Assembly (NCBI GenBank): GCA_963971285.1
Contig: OZ020262.1
Location: 4,869,036-4,933,035 of the forward strand
Source of the DNA: Astropecten irregularis
Lineage: Eukaryota; Echinodermata; Asteroidea; Paxillosida; Astropectinidae
Length of the DNA stretch: 64,000 nucleotides
Reading direction: 5' to 3'
A program made the translations under genes and the position numbers. The number at the start of each line of letters is the position of its first letter. The first letter of the stretch is position 1. A model generated the notes under the pieces. That model was not told the DNA's origin, did no database searches, and saw only the letters and a program-made list of their open reading frames with translations. Positions 22,735 through 32,800 of this stretch are shown piece after piece.

Positions 22735-22960
22735 CTTTTTCGTCATTGAAAAGTCAACAAAGGGAAATTGATAGGAGCGAGATTCGAACCAGTGACCTCC
22801 GGGAAGCCGTACCGGCGCTCTTACCAACTGAGCTATCCAGCAAACTCTATATTATGTTGGTGGTGTCCCTAATAGTTCGTTATGAAGTCAGAAGCCATGA
22901 AACCACGCACAAACCGCTATATCCCAAGGATCATTTAAGATACACACAGCATTACCAATG
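22735..22960 (-). repeat. SINE-like element with central tRNA-like unit
   Basis: On the minus strand it has a head segment (TGGTTTCATGGCTTCTGACT and the CACCACCAACATA word), then TAGCTCAGTTGGTAAGAGCG (A box), GGTTCGAATC (B box) and a tail ending CTTTTCAATG. This copy and 59382-59600 share the same full extent, which defines the family as about 220 bp with the tRNA-like unit in the middle. Confidence 0.8.
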
Positions 22961-22999
22961 TTCCAACATGAGAAACCGAGCACATGGGGATCACTCAAA

Positions 23000-23105
23000 G
23001 AGGATGCGGATAAGTTGGAAAGAGCGCCGGTGCAGTATTCTGAAGGTCGTTGTTTCATATCCCACTCTAATCAATTGGTTCTTCGTTCACTTTTCAAAGA
23101 CGAAG
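23000..23105 (+). repeat. SINE-like unit, degraded, opposite orientation
   Basis: Carries AAGAGCGCCGGTGCAGTATTC, a damaged B box (GTTTCATATCCC) and the family tail TTCGTTCACTTTTCAAAGA. It sits head-to-head with the copy at 22735-22960. Confidence 0.65.
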
Positions 23106-23576
23106 AAATATCACAATCGGGAAAAAACATAAAACGACAGCAATGTCTTTCTAAAAGTTTGGGGTAACAATGCTTTTATAAAATTATATTGAGTCCTGTG
23201 TAACATGATTTGCTGTCTTACTTCATTTTAGAAGCTTCGACATAAAAGGGTCCGGCCATACCTAACTCACAATGTTGTTCCAGCATTTCATTTATAATTC
23301 ACCGTGTAAAAACCTGGCAAGAGTTCACCGTCAAACGGCAAATTAATTGGGAATTCCCAAGGCTGATTCAATGATTGATGAATCGCCGAACTAGACGGTA
23401 AACATTGAATATTTTATGTACATATCCTGCGGGATGATGAAGAAAGGAAAATCCACCGTTACTTTCTGTGCAGCTGCGGGAGCTATAGGCAAAGACATTC
23501 TGTTGTTCTTTCAGAAAGCCAAAATGCACTTTTAGATTTTCGCTTCCCGCCCAAAATTTCAACACCACACGGACCA

Positions 23577-24028
23577 CAGGGTGTCAAAAAAAAATACCGC
23601 AACACTTGTATCTGGAACGATTATATGAAAATTAAACTGTTTATCACTTTATCACAAATTTAGTGATACAGCCATATCTTGGGGCTATCACCATGAAGAT
23701 ATTGAGCAAAATCGGACTAAAATTGATTGAAAAAACTAAGACTGAATCACCCAACCTCAAAACCCGATGTTCATCTTTCTTTCATACACAGTATGTGTGT
23801 ATTGACCGCTATGCGTGTTATCCTTTATTTAGTTGCAAATTTGTTTTTAAGGAGTACTCTTTCAATTGGTCATATTTTCGCCAATTTCAGCCCCAATATG
23901 CTGAAATTATACATGGTGATAGCCAAGACATGGCTGTATCAGATATCTGAATCTTGAAGTGATAAACAGTTTAATTGTAACATAATGGGTCCTGACACAG
24001 TGTTGCGGTTTTTTCTGGGATACCCTGT
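23577..24028. mobile_element. Mariner-like palindromic element, family M, copy 1
   Basis: Terminal repeats CAGGGTGTCAAAAAAAAATA at the left and TTTTTTCTGGGATACCCTG at the right. The arms continue with CCGCAACAC, TAAACTGTTTATCACTT and ATACAGCCATATCTTGG..TATCACCATG. A partial copy is at 60162-60549. 452 bp, no transposase frame. Confidence 0.8.
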
Positions 24029-24548
24029 ATAATGTGGAATGTATTTGTTTTATTTTAGCTCTTCCCAACCCCTTATGTGTTTTCATATACCCTGTAAGTT
24101 ATCTGTGAAGATCTATGTTTTATCTTTCCTACCAAAGTATGATACTACCTTAAATAGCGTCCATACATTCAAAGAATCAATGTACGTATTTAACTTTTGT
24201 CCCAGCGACCGCGCATACTCACAAAGGTCAGCGACAGTGTGGTTACTGCATAGATTCAATTAAAGCCAGTGCTCTCCACAGGCCAAATTCAATTTCCCCT
24301 TTGGAGCGGTTGTTTTGGTTGCACGCACAAAGGATACTAATGTTTAGAATTAGCCTCATTTGGGAGAGGAAGAAAGCTTGTAATTTGACCAAATCTAGAG
24401 TTCATGTTGATAATTGCAGAAAATCTCCATAAAAATGCAAGAAACAAAGTAACTGAATTAGACAAGGAGGTGTAAATTTATGTGCATACCCAAAGTGTAA
24501 GGTACATAACTGATGGGGCACCACTATCACACAAGTACCTTGACACAT
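24029..24548. other. Non-coding stretch with a family E end fragment
   Basis: ACCAAAGTATGATACTACCTT at about 24130-24152 matches the end of the family E-like element at 44.8-45.1 kb. Nothing else recognised. Confidence 0.45.
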
Positions 24549-24792
24549 GGGGCGTTTACGAAACGGAGGCTCTGGCTGCGTTTCAGGCTCCGGCTCCATT
24601 TCGTGAATCCATTCTAAAATAACGGGTATCAAAACAGAGGCTTTTGGCTGCGGTTCTGAAGTATATTCTCTGGTTTGAAGAGGAAAACAGAGCTTCAGCT
24701 TCAATGAAAAACCACAATATATATTTTCAGCATATTATGGCTGACAGGCTGGAGCCTGAGTCTGAGCCTGAGCCCCCGTTTCGTAAACGCCC
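24549..24792. mobile_element. Foldback element, family R, copy 1
   Basis: GGGCGTTTACGAAACGGAGG ... CCGTTTCGTAAACGCCC. GAGCCT/GGCTCC hexamers lie next to both ends. The interior words GAAAAACCACAATATATATT and AACAGAGCTTCAGCTTCAAT recur in copies at 30.2, 36.9 and 54.4 kb. Confidence 0.85.
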
Positions 24793-24908
24793 ATAGATTC
24801 CATGAGAAAAACGAATAATCTCCAGTTTCTACTGTATTTTCTAAACTGTATTTTCTTCTCATCATCTTTGTATAAGAGTTTTTATCAGGCTTTCGAGCTA
24901 CAGTGCCC

Positions 24909-25047
24909 GGGTTGATTTCACCAAACTCTTCGTAACTTACTATCAATCGTTTGACTCTCGATGCATTCGAAGCCCTACGTGGGATGGGCCACCTACGATG
25001 GGTTATCCTTCGTAACGATCGATCGCAGGGCCTCGTGAAACCGACCC
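24909..25047. mobile_element. Foldback element, family C, copy 5
   Basis: GGTTGATTTCACCAAACTCT ... GGGCCTCGTGAAACCGACCC. Confidence 0.85.
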
Positions 25048-25334
25048 ATGGCGCTTTTGAGGAATCCTTGGTGTCGTTTCTAGAAATAAATAATAATGAG
25101 AAGAAGAATTCGAAATGCCAACCTACTCTAACGTGAGAGATGTTGATCTTGCTTTTCAGTGGAATTTACACAAATGTTACTGAATTTAACAAATGACTTT
25201 TGGAGAATAAGATATTGTGACATCCGTAAATAAATTAAAAATTAAAAACATTAAAAAATAATTCTTATATCGCCCTGAAGACGTTTTTGACATTATCCGA
25301 GCGTACAGACCTGTACTATCTGAACGCATTCGCT

Positions 25335-25781
25335 ATTAGTCTTGGTTCACGACGTTGTTATTGCTCGAACGTACGAACCGATTACCCTGACTGATACGCA
25401 CGCACGTACGTGTACGTAAAGACCAATCTGTCTTGGGAATCCTGTAAAGGTCGTGAGTTGCGTGCGTAAATCGTGTTGTAGCGCGCTACGTTGTCTCCAT
25501 GACCGCACTGTTGAATCATGTATGATTACCCCCAGTGTGGTTAATCAGACATCGTGTATGTACGTGAATTTCAATTGCTGTGCCTGACTTCAAAAGTAAC
25601 TCATGCGCAGTGTGTTTCCCTCCATTTTCGCGGGGCGATTTTACAAGATTCCCAAGACGTTGTTACAGACAGGTCAGTACGTACGAGCGTGCGGATCACA
25701 TTTACGTACGCGTGTACGTGCGTGAACCGGTTCGTACGTTCGAGTATCCACACCAACAACGTCGTGAACCAAGACTAATAC
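25335..25781. mobile_element. Foldback element, family O
   Basis: Inverted ends ATTAGTCTTGGTTCACGACG and CGTCGTGAACCAAGACTAAT. The arms of about 100 bp are rich in CGTACGTACGTG dyads, and a 230-bp centre separates them. One copy here. Confidence 0.8.
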
Positions 25782-27042
25782 GCCGTTTGCAGAAGCTTGC
25801 CCCCGAGCTATTACATTATTCGTGTACGTGACGGAACTCTCATGCCTCACAAATTGATTCCGAATGGCTTTGATTTGAGAGAGAAGGAAGCCGAAAAAGA
25901 AAAAGAAAGATTTGAAAAGAAGTTTGTGCCCGGGATTGAATCACCTTAACGGCTGTATTGAATGACCACTTGTCACTCAACCACAACGACTGACTAGCGG
26001 TCACAACACAATCTGCGTCATACGGCCCTCTAGATAACAGAGTTGCTCCTAAGCAGGAAAGGCCTACTCATGTACGCACAATGGTTGTCGCCTCAAGAAC
26101 ATCCTTCGACTGGATAAATTTCAAGTCCTATACTTAATGCCCAGCTGCACCTCCGGCTTCGAAATCTGTTGCGAGTTCGACGAATCCATTCAAAATACCA
26201 CCAAAACAAGTAAATAATGCAACACGCCAAATAAAGTCTGTAGCACTTCTCTACGTTCAGGTTGTGACAAAATAACACGCTATAAGCAAAGACTACTGTA
26301 CATGCACATGGTGTTGCTGATCATTATTTATTGATTATTGTATGAACGTCATGCCTTAAAAAGGAGATTAATCGGTAAAAATCGTCAGAACTGCTTTTGT
26401 CACGTTACTAAAGTAGGAATAGCTGGAAAAGACTGGCCATACCAAAAAAATGGAAGTTTTAGACTCGAAGGACGAGGGGAAAGATAGAATAACAGAGCGG
26501 GGGAAGTGAGAACAGAATTACTAGCTAGGGGTAAAATGAACATTGCAGTTAGAAAAAAAATAGGTCCAAGACGGCATTGTGACTATAGGGCGCCCCCATG
26601 CGGATCAAAAACTACCGAGACCTTTCCTTTGCAACCGACGTCAAAGCCAGATTATTTGCCAACAAAAAAAAAAGGTGGAAAAGCAAAAACATGCCAAACA
26701 AAAAACATAATAACCACAGATTGTACAGACTGTTTCACACTTCATTCGAATATACTGTTCAACTTGCAAACATGTCTGTCTAGAGGTCCACATGTTTTCC
26801 AACATTCAGCTGCCCATGTCAACTACAAGCGATACATAAGAAAGGTCTTTAGTGAAGCTTGTATCTCGTTTTCTCGTCATCTGTTTGCCTTGAGTTTACG
26901 GCATCATGAATGCATTGCATTGGGGAAAACGTATCTCGAGGTTCGCTGGGCAACGGTAGAAGATTTTAGAGTAAAAGGATTTGAATAAAATAATTAAAGG
27001 ATTTAATGACACAAGAAACCTTATCCGTTGTCATAGAGTAAT
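25782..27042. other. Non-coding stretch with one unassigned 160-codon ORF
   Basis: The + ORF at 26506-26988 (160 aa, Lys/Cys/His-rich) matches no family that I recognise and has no neighbours, splice support or second copy. It may be chance. Confidence 0.4.
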
Positions 27043-27215
27043 TAAAGGCAGCGTACAGGATTTGCAAGGCCTTCAAAAAAGACTGTCGAGTTCGTAAACA
27101 GTGCAAACAATCACCATGGGAAATCTTGGTTCATCAGATGCTGGGGTTCTCAAGGAAATCAAGATTTAGTGACTTGTAAAGAGATCGTTTGTCTGAACGA
27201 TCTTTTTAGCATTTA
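27043..27215. mobile_element. Short element, family T, copy 1
   Basis: Shares GGCAGCGTACAGGATTTGCA, CACCATGGGAAATCTTGGTT, CAAGGAAATCAAGATT and a GATCGTTTGTCTGAACGATC hairpin with 41110-41345 and 51755-51992. The right part seen in those copies is absent here. Confidence 0.7.
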
Positions 27216-27761
27216 GAAAACGTGGTGTTACCGTGAAGGATTTGGAGGGGGGCAAGATTATTCCGGCAGTATTTCTGCTATCCAGATGAACAAAGCGTAA
27301 AAAGGTACAAGAAACAACGTCTGTAAGGAAGTTTAAGACCTTCACTTCTGTTTAAGTACCAAATCCAGGCAAAACGTACCGTCTTTGCAAATCGATTGTT
27401 CGATTTATCATAAACTTTAACGAACGATTCCAAATGCCATATTAAGGCATTTCCCTCTCCTTATCTTCTTTTTCTTTTCTTTCTTGATAATTAATCTTGA
27501 TAAACATCAATATCTATTTTATTAATTTACAGATTAAACCACTGTTTAGCGTACAGTTGGTAAAACATTTCATGTCCTTAACAAAAAAACAAATCTTTGT
27601 AGAATTAGCAATCATCTTTCCCTTTTCATCTTCATATCAGATCAAACCAGTTTATGAAAATACATCATGATATTGAAACAAAATTCAAGCTTTTTTTACA
27701 AGGAATTGGGCGACTTTAAGTCGTTTGCGAATTGATTTTGGACCGGTGTACTCAAGAACCT
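27216..27761. other. Non-coding stretch, nothing recognised
   Basis: AT-rich, no supported gene or shared repeat. Confidence 0.45.
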
Positions 27762-27898
27762 AAGGTGTGTCCCAATTCTCTTGCTGCGACCGCAAATAGC
27801 ACACAAGTCTCTGGAAATGGCTGCAGTCACTTGCTAGTGGCTGCCATAGGTACATGCGTAATTTGCAGCTGCAGCCGGAGAATTGGGACACGGCCTTA
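27762..27898. mobile_element. Foldback element, family H, copy 1
   Basis: AAGGTGTGTCCCAATTCTC ... GAGAATTGGGACACGGCCTT, 137 bp. The larger relative at 62032-62557 has the same ends. Confidence 0.85.
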
Positions 27899-28377
27899 GG
27901 GGTGCACCCAAGTAAATAGTGCCAAAATCCGTCCGCCGAGCTCATGAATAAAAGTTAACCACTCAATATATTTTAAATAAGAGAGTTGTGAGAGCTATGA
28001 AAATGAAGGATTGAAGAAATATGGCACTGGACCTCCTGCCTGGACTCTGGGCTTCCATTTGTGACCATTTTTGATGCAATTGGGTGAGAAAGTGGGTCTA
28101 TTTCAGCAGCTTTGCAGAGGGATGTTTTTTTGAAAATGGCTTCTTTGACTGGAGTGATCCATACCTTGTTTTAGGGGTGGTCAGCTGAGAATGAGTATAA
28201 CTCAAAAATTCAATGGTCACCCTACCATAAAATGAAAAGAAAATAAAAGGTTACATGTTCATCATCATATTTCTGTGCAACTTGAACAGGTGTGAGAGTT
28301 TTGTATATTTTTAAATGATTTTTGAAGTTTGAGGATTTATCACTGTTGTCTATGGGAGTTTATTTACTTGGGTGCAA
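27899..28377. mobile_element. Terminal-inverted-repeat element, family G, copy 1
   Basis: GGGGTGCACCCAAGTAAATA ... TATTTACTTGGGTGCA, 479 bp. It abuts the family H element directly. The interior matches 37429-37910 in inverse orientation over its full length (e.g. GGCACTGGACCTCCTGC, TGGTCAGCTGAGAATGAGTA). Confidence 0.9.
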
Positions 28378-29802
28378 GCTTAGACCCAAGTAATGACTGA
28401 ACTTGATTGATGCCGCGTGGGGGCGCTATTTACTTTCATGTTGTTGTGGAAAGTGTAGACCAATCATTATAACCCTGGTCGTCGTAGCTCATATTTACTG
28501 TTGCCCAGTCTTAGAATGTAATATAGGTTTGCAAGATATTTGTAGGCCTATGGAAAATATGAAATTATCCATAATAATCTTAACTTCCTGCATACAAAAT
28601 TAATCAAATAAAATTTCACTTAAAAGCAGTTTAAATTTGCCTGATATTGCTACTAATTTTTTTTTTTTTTTTTTCTTTTAAAAGAAAGACAGTAACAAAA
28701 ATTCCGGCAGAGGGCGACATTACCTTCGACAAGGCTGCAGAGTCACAGGTTCGAGATAACGTAAGAGGGCGTTTTCGAAACGAAGAATTGCTACAATATC
28801 CTTGTTGGAAGTAGTCAAGACCGATAGGCAGTGCATTATGCTTGCGCAGAAGATGTCATGTCTCGTTCTAGTACGCGGCTTGAAAAGTCCAAAATAAAAC
28901 ATGATAATGAAATATAATAAGAATCACGTAATAAGCTGACCATGGAAATATTTGCATGAGAAATTGGTAATATACTTCTTCTCTTGAAATGCTCCTCGTT
29001 TAACCGGAAATCTCCATTACCTGAATTTCCCTTCGCTCAATGCCAGAACTCCCATAGAAACAGAAAACAGCAACAGACCTTAATATTAGGAACTTCCTCT
29101 GGAGCTATTCAATAATTGCTCTGGTGTTGTTTTGTTCTATACTAGCCCTCAGCAAAGCGTAGCACATACAACGACTTCACTTAATTTTGCATTGTTTGTA
29201 CACACAAGTACACAAAGGGTGGCACGAAGATTTGATCACACTTATAAGGCATGTGTCAATATGGCGGGCTGTTTCATCATGACAGAACCGGAGCACGATC
29301 TGTTTCATTCGGTTACCATTTCAAACTAGCCTTTTGGATAAATTGGCGCCAACTTCGGTGGACATAATTTGGACCTTCTGCAAGTGTTGACATTCCTGAA
29401 CTGGCCTGAATTCAGTGGCATCTACACATTTTACAATAATGTAACTGCACTACTTACATATTACTGTACATGGCCACAGTCTTAAGTTAGGGATCTGTCT
29501 ATAAGTAATCGATTGATTGATTAATCAAGAAATGAATGTTAATGCTGATTACGTGCATCATTGACACAGGACTGCAGGGAACCAGCGACTCAGTGAAGTT
29601 TTGAGATTTGAATGAAGGAAACGATTATACGACCAGTCACTGCAAGGTAAACGCCTTAGCGATCAGTCTAGATTCTCGTACATCACAAGAATCCAGAGAA
29701 ACAGGCTGAGACAGCATACCAGTCTAAGTTTATGCACATGACTAGGTACACACTTGATGCATCCAATGCAATAATCAACTTGAAATAGTCTTCAGAAACA
29801 AC
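28378..29802. other. Upstream flank of the NXPE gene, no gene recognised
   Basis: Contains a poly-T run (28658-28675) and short ORFs without support. It is the likely 5' flank of the gene starting at 29803, but I see no decisive core-promoter motif. Confidence 0.45.
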
Positions 29803-32800
29803 ATGGCTGCCAACGTGTCTAGATTTGCAGCCCTGTGCGCGTTGGTTACTGTGTGTGCTACATTTTGGGTGAGTACTTGTAAGTTAAAAAGGTTTAATTT
29901 ATTAAAACGATACATTGGAAGAGCCTCCGTGTTGAATGTATTGAAACATTTTCTATACTTTATACTCAGTTCTAAGGTTGCAAAGCGTCCCTAATTTACT
30001 TGTATAGAAAAAACCTAGATACGTACATACTACAAACCAATTGGATATAAGCACTAACTAAATTCTCCAGTTTATCCCATAAAATTGTGTCTATAACCAT
30101 TCCCAATACAGTGTAAAGAAAATCGTGGCATTTTGAGCATTTTATGGATATGCTTAATCATTTTGATTGTCAATTAGCTATGGTGACTTTCGAAACGGGG
30201 GCTCGGACTTAGACTCAGGCTCCGGGTCCATTTCGAGAATGCATTCTAAAATAACGGGTAACAAAATAGAAGTTTTTGGTTGCAGTTTGGAAGTAGATTC
30301 TCTGGTTTGAAAAGGAAAATAGAGCTTCAGCTTCAATGAAAAACCACAACCTATATTTTCAGCATATAGATGACAGAGCCTGAGCCCGAGCCTAAGCCTA
30401 AGCCTGAGCCTGAGCCTGAGTCTGAGTCTGACTCTGAGCCTGAGCCTGAGCCTGAGCATGAGCCTCTATTTCGTAAACCTTCTTTAATGCTGAAAATAAA
30501 AAGCCACAAGAGAAACAAAATTCTCCTTTCAACTTTCACATAATTATGTTGTGGTTCAAAACAGTATTACCCTTGTCAAAACACAATTGTCCTTCGTGCC
30601 ATGCACCACAGTTTTCATATAGTAGTCAATATGAACGACCACATATTATTGCAAAGAAGAATAATGAACAACGACAATAATCATAAAGTCATAAACAGAC
30701 CGACGAGGAGGCAGCCCAAAACAGGCAGGATCGTTTTTTTGTAATTAGCTGTACTATAATTATAAACCTTTCTTTTGAAACTAAAGCGAGCCACCAAAGC
30801 CGACACATATAAAAAGTTACGATAATTTGAACGCAGTTCGTACGCAAGTCAACGTTTCAACATTGAAAGATATGATTGTAACGGGAACAATACAAGCAAT
30901 GGGCACATGTATTTTTGTTCAGTAAGGCTAATGAAAAGTTTGCATAATGTTGAAGTTTGTCACGTACACAGAGAAGACGAAATGATTTGGCCGCCCATGC
31001 AAACCACCAGCAAAATGGTTTTAAACAAAAGGAAGGTGTATAATGGGCTATTGTTCCTTGTATTGTTTCAGTTCCATTCAACACTTGGTGAATAATTTTT
31101 AAACACTTCGTACAAAGTACAAATGGGAGACTTTGAAGCTGGGTCTTCAACTTGATAGTGCATGCGCACAACAACGTGCGCATGCTCCCAACAACGCGCA
31201 TAATGATCAGAGCTAGCAAAAAGAGACTTCGGTCTGCTGCCGCCAACGTTTTAAAAGTCTCCCATTGTGAATTCCTGTTTGTGCCCTTAATAATTCCCCT
31301 ATCGTAGTTTCTTTCATCACAAACAAACAAATCAACAAACGAACAAACAAACAAGTAAACAAACCCAGAATATTGGTAGACAAACGTTGCTTCAAAAGCT
31401 ATTTATCAAAATCTCGGTGTGTATTTTTGTTCTTTTTCAATTTGAATGCAGGTTCTGTACTGCGGCGTTGTGTATGGTCCTGGGTTGGTGTCAAAACCTT
31501 TAATACCGATGGCTCCGAAGCCATGTGAAACATGCACCAAAGGTAGGCCTACCACTATGACTCTGATCTCTCCAGAAAGTGACGATGTCAAAATTGGGGA
31601 CATTCTCCATTTTCGTCTGGTCACCAAAGGGGTAATAGGCGAGGGAGCACGGACCGGTGGGGCATTCTGGCTGGCAATCATGGCCTCTAATGGCCAACCA
31701 GAGGCCAGCACCGCCGGTCATGTCACGGACCATCGCAACGGGACGTACAGCGTGTTTTTCGTCGCCGGCTGGGCCGGGCAGGCTACCGTCTGGGTCAACC
31801 TGTCCATGAGCGCCGAAGCGACGGCCTTCGTGGACGATGTCATCTGGCCTGCCGACGACAGGGTGGTCTGGCAGGGCTACTTCAGGACAGAAGAGGGGCA
31901 ACACCTCATCACTATGCCGAGAGGACTTTGTAGACTACGGAGCCACGGTAGTTGGGAGGGCATGTGTGTTTACCCCAGGCCTAGAGCGCTGGGGAGCACC
32001 GTCTTCATCTGCGAGAAGCCGGCCGGTGTGGACTCTTGTGACACCCTAATCGCTACAAAGAGCGACGGAGAACGGATCTCGGCCAAAATTAAGGAGCTGA
32101 CACTGGGAAAGGAATCAATATTCAGAAGGTATGTATCCCTGGCCTGAATTGAAATCGGGTCCCATCATGCGCGGTTCTAGAGCCAAAATAGTTTTGTAGC
32201 TAGAAGAGCCATTTTATTATTATTATTTTATTTTTTTTTGGGGGGAGGGGCTAGAAGACCCAATATTTTGGGTTCTTCTAACACTCGCTTCTGCTTTGTC
32301 TTATTAGGGGTCGAAAATCATGCACATATAGCTCGCACAACGCGTTTTTTAAAATGTAATTGGCGCTTAATAACTGAAAAAAATCCGGTATTTTCCAAAA
32401 AAAAAGTTTCATTTGCATTTTTTCTTTGGGGGAGGGGGCTAGACAAAATTTTAGGGAGCTGCAATCCTTCATCCTTAAGCTTAAAGGTGTTATACATGAT
32501 TGGTAAATGTCACAGAACAGCACTCACGCTTGGTCTGATCCAGCTTGTACGTACATGCAAAAATAAACTTGCTTAAAGTTAGGAGGGCCTGACGCGTTTC
32601 TATCCTAGCAGGATCTTTCTCAAAGGCTAAATGACAAAAAAACACAAACATGCAAGTGAAGGAAGCATACATAAAATGGATCAGAGGATATGGACAAAGG
32701 GAATGGGTGGTATGAGAGTCAGGGTGGGTAAGATAGGTCAGACAAAGGGTGGGGGTCAGGTAGGCAAGATCAAAGGTAACATACTACAAAAGGGGTTGGA

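Noticed and set aside
26506..26988. 160-aa ORF on the + strand
   Set aside because: No recognisable domain, no paralogue in the window and no splice-site context. The length is possible by chance in this composition.
32481..32571. Long terminal repeat of a retrovirus-like element
   Set aside because: The segment is the left part of a family E short element, continued at 35742; there is no gag, protease or integrase, and the RT is of the Penelope type.
32572..32650. Hammerhead ribozyme at the 3' end of the intact Penelope-like element
   Set aside because: The GAAAC box and a stem (ATCCTGCTAGGAT) are present on the minus strand, but the CUGANGA box is not; the sequence before the stem reads TGAGAAAG. 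I do not call it a ribozyme.
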